From positions 186,001 through 250,000 of the forward strand of contig NZ_QEHR01000001.1 of the NCBI RefSeq assembly GCF_003095375.1: a stretch of DNA of 64,000 nucleotides, in the 5' to 3' direction. The notes under the pieces are model-generated. The model was not told the DNA's origin and did not search any database. It was given only the letters and a program-made list of their open reading frames with translations. This document shows positions 15,193 through 25,726 of the stretch, in pieces (the first letter of the stretch is position 1; every line of letters begins with the position of its first letter). This DNA comes from Marixanthomonas spongiae. Lineage in GTDB: Bacteria; Bacteroidota; Bacteroidia; Flavobacteriales; Flavobacteriaceae. A program made the translations under genes and the position numbers.

Positions 15193-17802
15193 TTAATTCA
15201 AAAAATCTTTTGCCTTGTTTAGCGCCTCATCAATCCCATCTGTATTTTTACCTCCGGCAGTTGCAAAAAACGGTTGTCCGCCACCGCCACCTTGGATATA
15301 TTTTCCAAGTTCGCGGACTATTTGACCCGCATTTAAATTTCGTTCAGCAGCCAATTCTTTTGAAATATAGCACGTGAGCAACGCTTTTCCGTTTTGTTTA
15401 GAACCGAATAATAAAAACAGCTTATCAATTTCGCCACCCATTTCAAATGCTAAATCTTTCATCCCGGAGGCGTCTAAATCTACTTCTTTAGCTAAAAAGT
15501 TGATGCCGTTTACTGTTTCCAGTTCTTTTTTTAAATCGCCTTTTAGGTTATTGGCTTTGTCTTTCAATAATTCCTGAACTTGTTTTTGCAAGGCAGCATT
15601 TTCTTCTTGTAAACTGTTTACTGCTTTAACGGGGTTTTGGGCATTCAGGGTTTTCTTTATTTCGGCGTAGTCGTTGCTTCTGTCTATAAAATAGTTTTTG
15701 GCAAATTCGCCGGTGATGGCTTCAATTCTTCTAATTCCACTGGCCACCGAGCTTTCCGAAGTAATAATAAAATGCCAAATGTTCCCGGTGTTAGGAACGT
15801 GGGTACCACCACAAAGCTCCATGGAATTCCCAAAACGGACGGTACGCACCGCATCGCCATATTTTTCGCCAAACAAGGCTACGGCACCTTCGTCGATGGC
15901 TTGTTGAAAAGGCACACCGCGCTGTTCTTGCAGGTCAAGTTTTTCGTTAATTCGGGCATTTACAAAATCTTCTACTTGTTTCAACTCTTCATCGCTCACT
16001 TTACTGAAATGCGAAAAATCGAACCGTAAATATTGATTGTGCACCAAAGAACCCTTCTGCACCACGTGATCGCCCAAAACATTGCGCAACCCTTGATGCA
16101 ACAAATGCGTCGCCGTATGGTTGGCCGCAGTGTTGGAGCGGTGTTGTGGGTTTACTACTGCCTTAAAAGTCGCTTCGGGGTTTCGGGGCAGGTTTTTGGC
16201 AAAATGGATTATCAAGTTGTTTTCTTTCTTGGTGTCTATAATATAAATCACTTCGCCATCGGGTGCCTCTAAGTAGCCTTTATCGCCTATTTGACCACCG
16301 CCTTCTGCGTAAAAAGGGGTTAAATTGAATACCAATTGATACAATTGGCCTTCCTTTTTACTTTCCACTTTACGATACCGTGTTATTTTCACAGTAGTTT
16401 CTAAAGAATCGTACCCTACAAACTCTTCAACATCATCTTCTTGCAACACTACCCAATCGCCCGTTTCCACTTTTGTGGCAGCACGGGAACGGTCTTTTTG
16501 TTTTTGCAGTTCGGCTTCAAATTCTTTTTCATTTAAATGAAATCCGCGTTCGCGAAGTATCAATGCCGTTAAATCAATGGGGAAGCCGTAAGTATCGTAG
16601 AGTTCAAACGCTTTTTTACCCGAAATGGTTTTGGTGGTTGCATTTGAAATCACATTCTCGAGCAGTATCAATCCTTGATCGAGCGTGCGCAAAAACGATT
16701 GCTCTTCTTCACGGATCACATTGGTAATGAGGTTTTTTTCCGAAACAAGCTCGGAAAAGGTGTCGCCCATTTGTTTTACCAAGGTATCGGTCAATTTGTA
16801 GATAAACGGTTCTTTTTTATCCAAAAATGTAAACCCATACCGAATGGCACGCCTTAAAATACGGCGTATCACATAACCCGCTCCCGTGTTGGAAGGCAAT
16901 TGCCCATCGGCAATGGAAAAAGCCACCGCCCGCACGTGGTCGGCAACAACCCGTATGGCGATATTTTTTTCTTCATCTTCTTCGTACTTAGTATTGGTAA
17001 TGGCTTCAATTTCGCGAATTAAGGGCGTAAACACATCGGTATCATAATTGCTTTTTTTGTCTTGAAGCACCATACACAAGCGTTCAAAGCCCATTCCGGT
17101 ATCCACGTGTTTTGCGGGAAGCGGTTCAAGGTTGCCATTGGCTTTTCGGTTAAACTGCATAAAAACCAAGTTCCAGATTTCCACTACTTGCGGATGGTCT
17201 GCATTGACCAAATCGATTCCAGGTACTTTTGCTTTTTCTTCTTCTGAACGAAGATCTACGTGGATTTCGCTACACGGCCCACAAGGTCCCTGCTCGCCCA
17301 TTTCCCAGAAATTGTCTTTTTTATCGCCGTTTAAAATTCGATCTTCAGCAATGTGCTGTTTCCAAAAGTTGTACGCTTCGGTATCGCGCTCCAACCCTTC
17401 AGAATCGTCTCCTTCAAAAATAGTGACGTAGAGTTTGTCTTTTTCAATACCGTAAACATCCGTGAGCAGCTCCCAAGACCAGGCAATGGCCTTTTCTTTA
17501 AAATAATCGCCAAAACTCCAGTTCCCCAACATTTCAAACATTGTATGGTGGTAAGTATCCATCCCCACTTCTTCCAAGTCGTTGTGTTTTCCGCTTACAC
17601 GAAGGCATTTTTGGGTGTCGGCAACCCGAGGGTTTTTGGGCGTGCTGTTTCCGAGGAAAAATTCTTTAAACTGAACCATTCCCGCATTGGTAAACATAAG
17701 CGTAGGGTCGTCTTTAATTACCATAGGTGCCGATGGGACAATGGCGTGCTGTTTTGATTTAAAAAACTCGAAAAATGTGGATCGTATTTCTTTGGATTTC
17801 AT
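15193..17802 (-). CDS. alaS: alanyl-tRNA synthetase
   Basis: An 869-residue class II synthetase charging tRNA-Ala. The catalytic core holds [15 protein letters not shown] (about 33-47), [18 protein letters not shown] and [16 protein letters not shown]. The editing domain has [12 protein letters not shown] and the zinc-type site [10 protein letters not shown]. The C-Ala domain ends with the glycine-rich [14 protein letters not shown]. Length and domain order are standard for bacteria. The start is the ATG at 17802 ([17 protein letters not shown]). It is divergent from the M23 peptidase gene. Confidence 0.97.
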   Translation of the reverse strand: MKSKEIRSTFFEFFKSKQHAIVPSAPMVIKDDPTLMFTNAGMVQFKEFFLGNSTPKNPRVADTQKCLRVSGKHNDLEEVGMDTYHHTMFEMLGNWSFGDYFKEKAIAWSWELLTDVYGIEKDKLYVTIFEGDDSEGLERDTEAYNFWKQHIAEDRILNGDKKDNFWEMGEQGPCGPCSEIHVDLRSEEEKAKVPGIDLVNADHPQVVEIWNLVFMQFNRKANGNLEPLPAKHVDTGMGFERLCMVLQDKKSNYDTDVFTPLIREIEAITNTKYEEDEEKNIAIRVVADHVRAVAFSIADGQLPSNTGAGYVIRRILRRAIRYGFTFLDKKEPFIYKLTDTLVKQMGDTFSELVSEKNLITNVIREEEQSFLRTLDQGLILLENVISNATTKTISGKKAFELYDTYGFPIDLTALILRERGFHLNEKEFEAELQKQKDRSRAATKVETGDWVVLQEDDVEEFVGYDSLETTVKITRYRKVESKKEGQLYQLVFNLTPFYAEGGGQIGDKGYLEAPDGEVIYIIDTKKENNLIIHFAKNLPRNPEATFKAVVNPQHRSNTAANHTATHLLHQGLRNVLGDHVVQKGSLVHNQYLRFDFSHFSKVSDEELKQVEDFVNARINEKLDLQEQRGVPFQQAIDEGAVALFGEKYGDAVRTVRFGNSMELCGGTHVPNTGNIWHFIITSESSVASGIRRIEAITGEFAKNYFIDRSNDYAEIKKTLNAQNPVKAVNSLQEENAALQKQVQELLKDKANNLKGDLKKELETVNGINFLAKEVDLDASGMKDLAFEMGGEIDKLFLLFGSKQNGKALLTCYISKELAAERNLNAGQIVRELGKYIQGGGGGQPFFATAGGKNTDGIDEALNKAKDFLN

Positions 17803-17854
17803 GCGTATTGTTTTATTGAACTATAACGGTTAAGGCAAAACGCAAAACAATTTC

Positions 17855-17862
17855 TATATTTG
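17855..17862 (+). promoter_or_regulatory. -7 box of the M23 peptidase operon promoter
   Basis: TATATTTG matches TANNTTTG exactly, 60 bp before the ATG. No clear TTTG was found at the -33 distance. Confidence 0.45.
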
Positions 17863-17922
17863 TAATTCGTTATCCAATGGTTAGCGTTGCCCATCAACCG
17901 CAAAAATAGGATTTTTTAACGT

Positions 17923-18900
17923 ATGTCTAAGGTTAAATATTACTACGATAGCGAAACACTTTCCTATCGTAAAATCGAAAAGAAAAAAGGCCGTAAGCTC
18001 GGTATCGTGCTATTGAGCATTGCGGGAATACTGCTGGCGGGCTTTTTGGTGTTTTTGGTTTATTTAAATTTGCCATATGTTGAAACGCCCAAGGAAAAAT
18101 CACTGAAGCGCGAATTGGCCCAAATGGAACTGCAATACGAACTGCTGAACAAAAAAATGGCCGAAGCAGAGAACGTGCTTTCCGAAATTGCGGAACGCGA
18201 CAACAACCTCTACCGTGTTTATTTTGAAGCCAACCCCATCCCCGAAGAACAGCGAAAAGCAGGTTTTGGCGGGGTTAACCGGTATAAAAACCTGGAAGGG
18301 TTCGACAACTCTAAATTAATCATAAACACCAGCAAACGGTTGGATGTATTGACCAAGCAGATTGTAGTGCAATCGCGATCGCTTGATGAAGTTTCGCAAC
18401 TTGCTTCGGAAAAAGAAAAGCTGTTGGCTGCCATTCCGGCAATACAACCGGTAGAAAACGAAAAACTTACCCGGGTCGCATCAGGATATGGCTACCGTAC
18501 CGATCCTTTTACCAAAGCCCGGAAATTCCACTATGGGATGGACTTTACCGCTCCACGGGGCACGCCGGTATATGCTTCGGGTGATGGCGTAGTAGTACGT
18601 GCAGACAATAACTCCACCGGTTACGGGAACCACATTCGCATTGACCACGGATATGGTTACGTAAGCCTGTACGCCCACCTGTACAAATACAACGTGAAAA
18701 AAGGCCAAAAGGTGCAGCGTGGCGATTTAATCGGGTTTGTAGGAAGTACCGGGCGGTCTGAGGCTCCGCACTTGCATTATGAAATTTTTAAAGACGGCGA
18801 CCGCATAAATCCTATACATTTTTATTATGGAAACCTATCTGCCGAAGAATTTGCCGAAATGCAAAAAATAGCCCATCAAGAGAACCAATCGCTGGATTAA
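17923..18900 (+). CDS. M23 family metallopeptidase (LytM-type, membrane anchored)
   Basis: A 325-residue protein. A basic N-terminus and one membrane segment (about 26-48) lead into a periplasmic coiled coil (about 56-95), an alpha region, and a LytM domain (about 185-310). Zinc ligands are readable: His203 and Asp207 in HYGMD, and His283/His285 in HLHYE. Family members cut peptidoglycan cross-bridges and help cell division or envelope remodelling. It heads a plus-strand cluster with MerR, LemA and two TPM proteins. Confidence 0.92.
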   Translation: MSKVKYYYDSETLSYRKIEKKKGRKLGIVLLSIAGILLAGFLVFLVYLNLPYVETPKEKSLKRELAQMELQYELLNKKMAEAENVLSEIAERDNNLYRVYFEANPIPEEQRKAGFGGVNRYKNLEGFDNSKLIINTSKRLDVLTKQIVVQSRSLDEVSQLASEKEKLLAAIPAIQPVENEKLTRVASGYGYRTDPFTKARKFHYGMDFTAPRGTPVYASGDGVVVRADNNSTGYGNHIRIDHGYGYVSLYAHLYKYNVKKGQKVQRGDLIGFVGSTGRSEAPHLHYEIFKDGDRINPIHFYYGNLSAEEFAEMQKIAHQENQSLD

Positions 18901-18934
18901 TTCAGAATTCATAATTTAGAATTCATAATTAGAT
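18901..18934. repeat. short AT-rich direct repeat
   Basis: AGAATTCATAATTTAGAATTCATAATTAG contains two copies of AGAATTCATAATT in the gap before the MerR gene. Similar AATTCATAATTCATAA runs precede etfA (54221-54250). Confidence 0.5.
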
Positions 18935-18937
18935 AAC

Positions 18938-19267
18938 ATGCACATAGACCTCCCAGAAAAACGATATTACAGCATAGGTGAAGTAGCCGAAGCTTTTGAC
19001 GTGAACACGTCGCTCATCCGTTTTTGGGAAAAAGAGTTTGATGTACTAAAGCCCAAAAAAAACGCCAAGGGAAACCGTAAATTCACGCAAGAGGATATTA
19101 AAAACCTGGAGTTTATCTATTATTTGGTAAAAGAACGCGGTTTTACCCTCGAAGGCGCAAAAACACATTTAAAGGAGAACAAACAAAAAACGTTGAGCCG
19201 CTTTGAAATTATCCGTAAATTGGAAACGGTAAAAGCAGAACTGCTCAAAATAAAAGACCAACTATAA
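18938..19267 (+). CDS. MerR family transcriptional regulator (short form)
   Basis: A 109-residue protein that is almost only the MerR winged helix-turn-helix: YYSIGEVAEAFDVNTSLIRFWEKEF (about 8-33) and the wing GNRKFTQEDI, then a dimerisation coil ending at LLKIKDQL. No effector-binding domain is attached. This short form, next to an M23 peptidase and LemA, is common in Flavobacteriaceae; its targets are not known to me. Confidence 0.9.
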   Translation: MHIDLPEKRYYSIGEVAEAFDVNTSLIRFWEKEFDVLKPKKNAKGNRKFTQEDIKNLEFIYYLVKERGFTLEGAKTHLKENKQKTLSRFEIIRKLETVKAELLKIKDQL

Positions 19268-19280
19268 AAAATACCTTACT

Positions 19281-19883
19281 ATGAAAAAATGGCTCATCCC
19301 TGTAATCATCATTGTCGCATTGGTTGCAATAGCCGGATTTTGGTTTGCCAATGTGAACAACAAGCTGGTAAAAATGGAAGAAAACGTAACCGCCCAATGG
19401 GCAAACGTGGAAAGCTCCTACCAACGCCGTGCAGATCTCATCCCTAATATCGTAAACACGGCAAAAGGATATGCCGAATTTGAACAGCAAACCTTAACAC
19501 AGGTAATTGAAGCCCGAAGCCAAGCAACGGCCGTGAACATTGACCCTTCCAACATCACGCCAGAACAATTGCAGCAATTTCAACAAGCGCAATCGGGTTT
19601 GACCTCTGCCCTTTCTAGATTATTAGCTACGTTTGAACGCTACCCAGACCTGAAAGCCAACGAAAATTTCAAAGAACTTATCAACGAGCTGGAACGCACC
19701 GAAAACCGCATCAACGTAGAGCGGAACCGCTTTAACGACCAAGCGCGTATTTTTAATTCGGAAGTGCGGCAATTTCCAACCACCATTGCAGCAAGCATTT
19801 TAGGTTTTGAACGCAAAGGATATTTTGAAGCCGATAAAGGCACTGAAAATGCACCCGATGTGGAATTTGATTTTAACAGTTAA
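19281..19883 (+). CDS. LemA family protein
   Basis: A 200-residue membrane-anchored protein: N-terminal membrane helix (about 5-23), then the LemA core with NNKLVKMEENVTAQWANVESSYQRRADLIPNIVNT (about 27-60). A long alpha-helical bundle continues to the conserved RFNDQARIFNSEVRQFP (about 150-167). Function is unproven; the family is often linked to TPM proteins, as here, and to envelope biogenesis. It is 13 bp after MerR and 12 bp before the first TPM gene, so one operon is likely. Confidence 0.93.
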   Translation: MKKWLIPVIIIVALVAIAGFWFANVNNKLVKMEENVTAQWANVESSYQRRADLIPNIVNTAKGYAEFEQQTLTQVIEARSQATAVNIDPSNITPEQLQQFQQAQSGLTSALSRLLATFERYPDLKANENFKELINELERTENRINVERNRFNDQARIFNSEVRQFPTTIAASILGFERKGYFEADKGTENAPDVEFDFNS

Positions 19884-19895
19884 ACCTCGTTCTAT

Positions 19896-20333
19896 ATGTC
19901 TAAAGTAGAAGATTTTCTCTCCGCTGAAGCCGAAGGTGATATCATCGATGCCATCCGTACGGCCGAAAAAAACACTTCTGGCGAAGTCCGTATCCACTTA
20001 GAAGCTCATAGCGAAATAGACCCGTTTGAGCGCGCCGCCGAAGTGTTCGATATGCTAAAAATGAACAACACCAAACAAAACAACGGCGTGTTGATTTATG
20101 TAGCCGTTGAAGACCGCACCCTCGTTATTTTGGGCGATAGCGGCATAAACGATGTGGTACCGCCCGATTTTTGGGAAAGCACCAAAGACACCATTATCGA
20201 TCAGTTTAAAAAAGGAAATATGGAACAAGGCCTGATCGATGGTATTTTAATGGCCGGCGAACAATTGCAAAAACACTTCCCCTATCAAAAAGACGATAAA
20301 AACGAATTGCCTGATGATATTTCGGTTGGGTGA
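19896..20333 (+). CDS. TPM domain protein, soluble form
   Basis: A 145-residue protein made of one TPM fold (about 8-130): IIDAIRTAEKNTSGEVRIHLEAHSE, VFDMLKMNNTKQNNGVLIYVAVEDR and GDSGINDVVPPDFW. It lacks a signal peptide and membrane segment, unlike the next gene. TPM domains occur in photosystem repair factor TLP18.3 and bacterial YgcG; some have weak phosphatase activity. It probably works with LemA and the membrane TPM protein of the same operon. Confidence 0.88.
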   Translation: MSKVEDFLSAEAEGDIIDAIRTAEKNTSGEVRIHLEAHSEIDPFERAAEVFDMLKMNNTKQNNGVLIYVAVEDRTLVILGDSGINDVVPPDFWESTKDTIIDQFKKGNMEQGLIDGILMAGEQLQKHFPYQKDDKNELPDDISVG

Positions 20334-20340
20334 ATTAGTC

Positions 20341-20400
20341 GGTAGTTGGGCCTTCGATACACTTCGACAAGCTCAGCACATTGCATTCCTCCTTTCGTCG
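20341..20400. repeat. flavobacterial TTCGA-type intergenic repeat fragment
   Basis: CCTTCGATACACTTCGACAA followed by GCTCAGCACA lies in the 111-bp gap between the TPM genes. It resembles the TCGA-rich intergenic repeats at 27997-28056. Confidence 0.4.
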
Positions 20401-20444
20401 GAACACTCTGGCACCGATGTCAATAAATAAAAAATAATAAAAGT

Positions 20445-21257
20445 ATGCCCAGATTATTTCAGAAATATAACCTTATTTTACTTTTAATAGGATCCCTGTT
20501 TTTTTCTGAAATAAGCGTTGCACAGTACGATATTCCGCCAAAACCTACGAAACAAAGCGAACAGACTTCGGTGTACGATTATATTGATCTGCTGAATCCT
20601 TCACAGAAAAAGAGCCTTGAGAACAAACTGTTACGCTACGCCGATTCTACCTCGACACAGATTGTGGTAGCGATTATCAGCACCACAAAAGGGGAGGATA
20701 TTTCCTTTCTGGGCGCTAAATGGGGGCAAAAATGGGGTATTGGGCAAAAAGATGAAGACAACGGCATATTGATCCTGCTTGCCAAAGAAGACCGTAAAAT
20801 AGACATCAATACGGGCTACGGCATTGAGTACCGCATCACCGATTTGATGGCCGAGCGCATCATAAACCGTATTATGATCCCTGAATTTAAAAAAGGAAAC
20901 TTTTACTCGGGTTTAGACCAAGGGGCCGATGCTATATTTGCTGCTTTAAAGGGCGAGTTTAAAGAAGATAGGGATTTCGGTAAAAAATCTGGTGGCGGTG
21001 GTGGCAACTTTGTTTTTATCGTTATTGTTTTCATCATTATCATCATCTCCCTGATTTCCAAAAAAGGCGGTCGTGGCGGTGGCAGCGGCGGCCGAAGAAG
21101 CGGTGGCCTACTCGATATGATAATCTTAAGCAGCATGGGACGTACTGGTGGATTTGGCGGTGGCAGTTCAGGTGGCGGTTTTAGCGGTGGCGGCGGATTT
21201 GGAGGCGGCTTCGGCGGTGGTGGTTTTGGAGGGGGTGGTGCTTCTGGGGGGTGGTGA
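20445..21257 (+). CDS. TPM domain membrane protein with glycine-rich tail (YgcG-like)
   Basis: A 270-residue protein: signal peptide or N-terminal helix (about 10-27), TPM domain (about 40-170, with VYDYIDLLNPSQ, QIVVAIISTTKGEDI, DNGILILLAKEDRKIDINTGYGIEYRITD), one membrane helix (about 187-203), then a tail rich in Gly and Ser (FGGGSSGGGFSGGGGFGGGF). This is the standard YgcG layout. The pairing with LemA and a soluble TPM protein argues for a shared envelope function. The tail's GGN codon repetition makes it a likely site of length variation. Confidence 0.92.
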   Translation: MPRLFQKYNLILLLIGSLFFSEISVAQYDIPPKPTKQSEQTSVYDYIDLLNPSQKKSLENKLLRYADSTSTQIVVAIISTTKGEDISFLGAKWGQKWGIGQKDEDNGILILLAKEDRKIDINTGYGIEYRITDLMAERIINRIMIPEFKKGNFYSGLDQGADAIFAALKGEFKEDRDFGKKSGGGGGNFVFIVIVFIIIIISLISKKGGRGGGSGGRRSGGLLDMIILSSMGRTGGFGGGSSGGGFSGGGGFGGGFGGGGFGGGGASGGW

Positions 21258-21300
21258 TTTCAGTGCTCAATACTCTTAGAACATACTATTTATTTTGCTT

Positions 21301-21370
21301 GTAGGAAAAAACAATCAAATTCCTACAAATCAATGAACTATCTATGGCTTATCTATGGAGTATCTATGGG
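21301..21370. repeat. inverted repeat and three 11-bp tandem repeats before the barrel gene
   Basis: GTAGGAA (21301) and TTCCTAC (21320) form an inverted repeat. TATCTATGG then occurs three times with an 11-bp period at 21339, 21350 and 21361, one helical turn apart. The segment lies between two convergent 3' ends, so a role in transcript ending is as possible as protein binding. Confidence 0.6.
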
Positions 21371-21456
21371 ATTGGGTCGAGTGATAATTTGACAAGACTA
21401 TCTATTTTGCAAAAAAACAAAGTATTTATTTTTCTACCTCCCAACTTTAGAAGCCA

Positions 21457-24231
21457 TCAATCAAACCAAAAATCACCACCTCTTGTTTCTCCTTTTTTAC
21501 CCAAGGTATTAAATTTATAACTAAACCCGACCATAAAATACCGTTGCAAGACCGTGCTTTGCACATCCTCGATATAATCTTGTGTAGATGTCCTACGGGC
21601 ATTGGTGTTTTGGTTGAGCAGATCGTAAGCTTTTAGGGTGATCAACCCTTTATCTTTCATGACTGAATAAGAAAGCGTGGTGTTCCAAAAAATGGCATCT
21701 TTTTGAAAGCCCGGGGCAATATTAGTGTTGTAACTGTACGTGATGTCGTTGTTCCACTCCAATTTTTCAGGGAACGTGGTAATTGTTTCCAATTTTAAAT
21801 CGTGTACGACGTATGTTCTGTCTTCAAACAGATTGATGTTGAAGGTGTTTTTGTTCAAAGAAACACGGTAGGAAGGCTCTATCTCAAAGAGCCTGTCCCA
21901 TATAAAACTGAAGCTTACAAACGGGGAGTACGTTATGGTCCGGCTCGCATACTGCACATTATTGTTAAAATTGACGTTTCGGTTTGCATTTACACTCCCG
22001 CCAACTCGATATTTAATGCTTTTAACGCTGTCCAGTTTTATGGTTTTACTGTACCTCCCATTACCATGAATACTATAATAGCCATCTACATTGGCATAGG
22101 TGGTGCGGCGCACAAAATTATTGTCCACCGTGGTTTTGGGCACTACTCGATCTTGTGAAAATTGAGCATTGAAATAGCCGTATATGCCAGATTTGGTTTG
22201 AAAATCGAAGTTCCGCAATCCCAAATACACATTATTACTGTTCGACGGCCTTAAATCTGGATTTCCTTGAACAATGTTCAATGGATCTGAAACATCCACA
22301 TAAGGCGATAATTGCGAAACCGATGGTGCCGTATTGCGCAAATAATACCCCGAATACATCCTAAATTTTTGACTGAACTGATAACTTAAATTAGCTGAAA
22401 GTTCCAGGGCATTAAAATCGTTTTCAAAGTTTATATCGCGTAGAGCGTCTTCACTTGCCAGCGTGCGCATCACATACCCTGCATTGATGCCAGCTCTCAG
22501 TTTTTTATCGTTATAGCGTAAACCTGCTTCAGGCCGGGAAGTGCGATCGGTATTGGTAAAATCGGTACTTTGGTCTATGTTGAAATTTGAAAAATCCTGA
22601 GCTGTTTCATCAAAATCGAACACGCTTTGACGGTCTTTTCGCTTATCGTTTTTGTAAGCATATTCCAAATCGAAGTACAGTGTTTTTGAAAGTATTGGCA
22701 ACCGGAATTCTGGTTTTATCTCATATTGGTTAGAACTTTGCTCGCCATCGGTAAATTGGTTTCGGGTGATGGTTTCGGGGTCGTCACCATATACTTCGGT
22801 AATGGAGTTTATCTTGTTTTCGAGATCAGAATTTTCAATCTCATTGTCTATGTTCAATTTAAAAAAACCGCCACCGGTACCGTACTTTTTAGTCAGGTTT
22901 AAATTATTCTCAAACGATTTTTGAATGTTGTCCGAGTTTCGTTGGGTGTTTGAACGGTTGGTCAATTCGCCGTTTAATCGGGTGGTTTCTTCTGTATTGG
23001 AATAATTTGAGTTCCCAATATTGTACTTAAACTGTGGCCTGATGTTTATTAAAAACGTAGAGTCTATCTGTGTTTTAAACTTCAGGTTGGCGGCGTGGCT
23101 ATCGGTATTGCTTTGGGTACTGGAGCTTGAATTTGAAAAATAACGGTCGTCCGGTAAAATGTTTTCCCGGTTTCGCACGACATTGTTATAAGAATTGGCG
23201 GCCGAGTAAAAATAATCGGTGGTCAGCTCGGTGTTTTTTCCAAAATCGTCTGCGTAATTGGCACCTGCCGTTCGCGAATTGGTGATCCCTTGTCCCCCGC
23301 CAAACTGCCGTCCACCAAAATTGATGGCGCCATTGCTGTTTACGCTTATATAGCGTGCGCCCCCGTACATTTTCTGTATTTCGCCAAAACTGAAGCCTGC
23401 CGTATTGATATTGTTTCCGCCCCCAAGGAGACTGATGCGCACGTCATTATCAAAATAATTGACCAGCCCTGCATATTCAAAGCGTTCATCGGTGCCCACG
23501 CCACCTGCAAGACGGCCAAAGATGCCTTTGTTCTTTTCTTCATCTATGGTAATATTGATGGTTTTGTTTTGGTCGTCGCCTTTTTCTCCTGTAAAAGCTT
23601 CCGATTCGGTTTTGGTATCGGTCACTTGTATTTTATCGACAATATCTTTGGTGAGGTTTCGGGTGGCGATGGTGGGATCGTCGCCAAAAAAAGGCTTGCC
23701 GTTCACTAAAATCTTGTTTACCGGTTTGCCATTTACCGTTATATTTCCTTCGGAATCCACTTCGACCCCCGGCAATTTTTTCAGCAAATCTTCAACATTG
23801 GCATCTTTTTTTGTTTTGAAAGACGCCACGTTAAACTCCAACGTATCTGTTTTAACGGTAACCGGGGCTTGCGATTTAATGACCACTTCATCCAACACAT
23901 TATCGTCTTCAGCAAGCGAAATTTCACCTAAATCGATCTCTTTTTTATCTATTGAAATGGTTTTAAAGTAGGTTTTATAGCCCACATACGAAATGTACAG
24001 GTTCAGTTTATCATCACTTGTTTTATCTTTCAGAAAAAAATCGCCTTGTTTATCTGAAATGGTATAAGTAACCAACGAACTGTCTTTAACTCGCTGTAGG
24101 TATATGGTAGCCGACTCTAATGGTTCTTTTTTTTCTTCGGAAACAAGCTGTCCTGAAATTTCGAAGTCTTTGGTTTGTGAAAAGGAGGCAACAGAAAGCA
24201 AAAGCAAAACCCCAGTTAATAGGTGCTTCAT
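21457..24231 (-). CDS. outer membrane beta-barrel protein with carboxypeptidase-like N-terminal domain (TonB-receptor-like)
   Basis: A 924-residue outer membrane protein: signal peptide (MKHLLTGVLLLLSVASFSQ), a CarboxypepD_reg-like domain (about 25-105), then a plug-like region with VEDLLKKLPGVEVDSEGNIT and NGKPVNKILVNGKPFFGDDP (about 145-185). The long beta-barrel ends in FMVGFSYKFNTLGKKG. It matches the outer-membrane beta-barrel family often found beside or in place of TonB receptors in Bacteroidota. No SusD partner is nearby, so the substrate is unknown. Confidence 0.88.
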   Translation of the reverse strand: MKHLLTGVLLLLSVASFSQTKDFEISGQLVSEEKKEPLESATIYLQRVKDSSLVTYTISDKQGDFFLKDKTSDDKLNLYISYVGYKTYFKTISIDKKEIDLGEISLAEDDNVLDEVVIKSQAPVTVKTDTLEFNVASFKTKKDANVEDLLKKLPGVEVDSEGNITVNGKPVNKILVNGKPFFGDDPTIATRNLTKDIVDKIQVTDTKTESEAFTGEKGDDQNKTINITIDEEKNKGIFGRLAGGVGTDERFEYAGLVNYFDNDVRISLLGGGNNINTAGFSFGEIQKMYGGARYISVNSNGAINFGGRQFGGGQGITNSRTAGANYADDFGKNTELTTDYFYSAANSYNNVVRNRENILPDDRYFSNSSSSTQSNTDSHAANLKFKTQIDSTFLINIRPQFKYNIGNSNYSNTEETTRLNGELTNRSNTQRNSDNIQKSFENNLNLTKKYGTGGGFFKLNIDNEIENSDLENKINSITEVYGDDPETITRNQFTDGEQSSNQYEIKPEFRLPILSKTLYFDLEYAYKNDKRKDRQSVFDFDETAQDFSNFNIDQSTDFTNTDRTSRPEAGLRYNDKKLRAGINAGYVMRTLASEDALRDINFENDFNALELSANLSYQFSQKFRMYSGYYLRNTAPSVSQLSPYVDVSDPLNIVQGNPDLRPSNSNNVYLGLRNFDFQTKSGIYGYFNAQFSQDRVVPKTTVDNNFVRRTTYANVDGYYSIHGNGRYSKTIKLDSVKSIKYRVGGSVNANRNVNFNNNVQYASRTITYSPFVSFSFIWDRLFEIEPSYRVSLNKNTFNINLFEDRTYVVHDLKLETITTFPEKLEWNNDITYSYNTNIAPGFQKDAIFWNTTLSYSVMKDKGLITLKAYDLLNQNTNARRTSTQDYIEDVQSTVLQRYFMVGFSYKFNTLGKKGETRGGDFWFD

Positions 24232-24319
24232 AAGAATTTTAATTTGATTGATAAAAGTTAGTTATAACGGTAACGAAGATAGTATCCTTTTCGTATAACT
24301 TAAGTACCAATCAAACAAT

Positions 24320-25621
24320 TTATTTCTTCCGAAGGTAAACGGTAACCGGAACCCCTGTGAAATCGAAATTCTCCCGCAGTTTATTTTCCAAAAACCGTTT
24401 GTATGGGTCTTTTACGTATTGCGGCAGGTTGGCGAAAAATGCAAACGTTGGGTGGGGCGTGGGCAGCTGTGTTATAAATTTTATTTTAACGTATTTCCCT
24501 TTGTATTGTGGCGGTGGCGTGGCTTGGATAATGGGCAGCAACACATCGTTCAACTTACTGGTTTTAATGCGTTTGCTTCGGTTTTTATAAACCTCAACCG
24601 CTGTTTCGATGGCTTTGTAAATACGCTGTTTGTTCAATACCGAAATAAACACGATGGGCACATCTGTAAACGGTTCGCATTCGCGGCGTATCAATTTTTC
24701 ATAATCTTTTACGCTGTTGGTTTCTTTTTCAACCAAATCCCACTTATTGACCAAGATCACTACGCCTTTGTTATTGCGGTGTGCCAGCCAAAAAATGTTC
24801 TGTACCTGCCCGTCGAAACCACGGGTGGCATCGAAAATCAGGATCATCACGTCGCAATGCTCAATAGCGCGAACGCTACGCATCACGGAATAAAACTCTA
24901 AGTCTTCTTTTACTTTGGTTTTCCGCCTAATCCCGGCGGTATCGACCAAGTTGAATTCAAACCCAAAACGGTTGTAGCGCGTATCGATACTGTCGCGGGT
25001 GGTTCCGGCGATGTCGGTAACGATATAGCGCTCTTCGCCTATAAGCGTATTGATAAAGGACGATTTCCCGGCATTGGGCCGACCTACCACAGCAAAACGT
25101 GGCAATTCGCTTTCTTCGGTTTCTTCTTTTTCCGGCAAGACTTTTACCAGGTCGTCCAGCAGTTCGCCTGTGCCGCTTCCGTTAATACTGGACAGCGTGT
25201 AATATTTTTCAACGCCTAACGAGTAGAACTCCACGGCATCGTTTTCCCTAGTGGCGCTATCTACTTTGTTTACTGCCAAAAAAAATGGTTTTTTAGACTT
25301 TCGGAGCAAGGTGGCCACTTCTTCGTCCATACCTGTCAATCCCGCTTCTACATCGACCATAAAGATGATGGCATCGGCTTCGTCGATCGCCAACTCCACT
25401 TGTTTGTCTATTTCGGCTTCAAAAACATCGTCGCTCCCTTTTACATAACCGCCGGTATCGATCAAGGAAAACTCCTTGCCGTTCCAATCGCTTTTTCCGT
25501 AGTGACGGTCTCGGGTTACGCCGCTTACCGCATCGGTAATGGCTTCCCGCCGCTGTATCAATCTATTGAAAAAAGTTGATTTTCCTACGTTTGGTCTTCC
25601 TACAATGGCAACTATGCTCAT
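24320..25621 (-). CDS. der: ribosome biogenesis GTPase Der (EngA)
   Basis: A 433-residue double GTPase needed for maturation of the 50S subunit. Two G domains each have a full set of motifs: [14 protein letters not shown] and NKVD in the first; [14 protein letters not shown] and NKWD in the second. A C-terminal KH-like domain follows ([25 protein letters not shown]). Length and order are standard. It begins at ATG 25621 and is separated from era by an unrelated plus-strand gene. Confidence 0.97.
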   Translation of the reverse strand: MSIVAIVGRPNVGKSTFFNRLIQRREAITDAVSGVTRDRHYGKSDWNGKEFSLIDTGGYVKGSDDVFEAEIDKQVELAIDEADAIIFMVDVEAGLTGMDEEVATLLRKSKKPFFLAVNKVDSATRENDAVEFYSLGVEKYYTLSSINGSGTGELLDDLVKVLPEKEETEESELPRFAVVGRPNAGKSSFINTLIGEERYIVTDIAGTTRDSIDTRYNRFGFEFNLVDTAGIRRKTKVKEDLEFYSVMRSVRAIEHCDVMILIFDATRGFDGQVQNIFWLAHRNNKGVVILVNKWDLVEKETNSVKDYEKLIRRECEPFTDVPIVFISVLNKQRIYKAIETAVEVYKNRSKRIKTSKLNDVLLPIIQATPPPQYKGKYVKIKFITQLPTPHPTFAFFANLPQYVKDPYKRFLENKLRENFDFTGVPVTVYLRKK

Positions 25622-25726
25622 AATCTATAATTTAAGGCCTCCCTTTTTTTGGCAGGCACGTGCAAAAATAGCTTTTAGTTGTCAGAAAAAATAGTAATTT
25701 AATCGCTTTAAAACCAAAATACCTTA

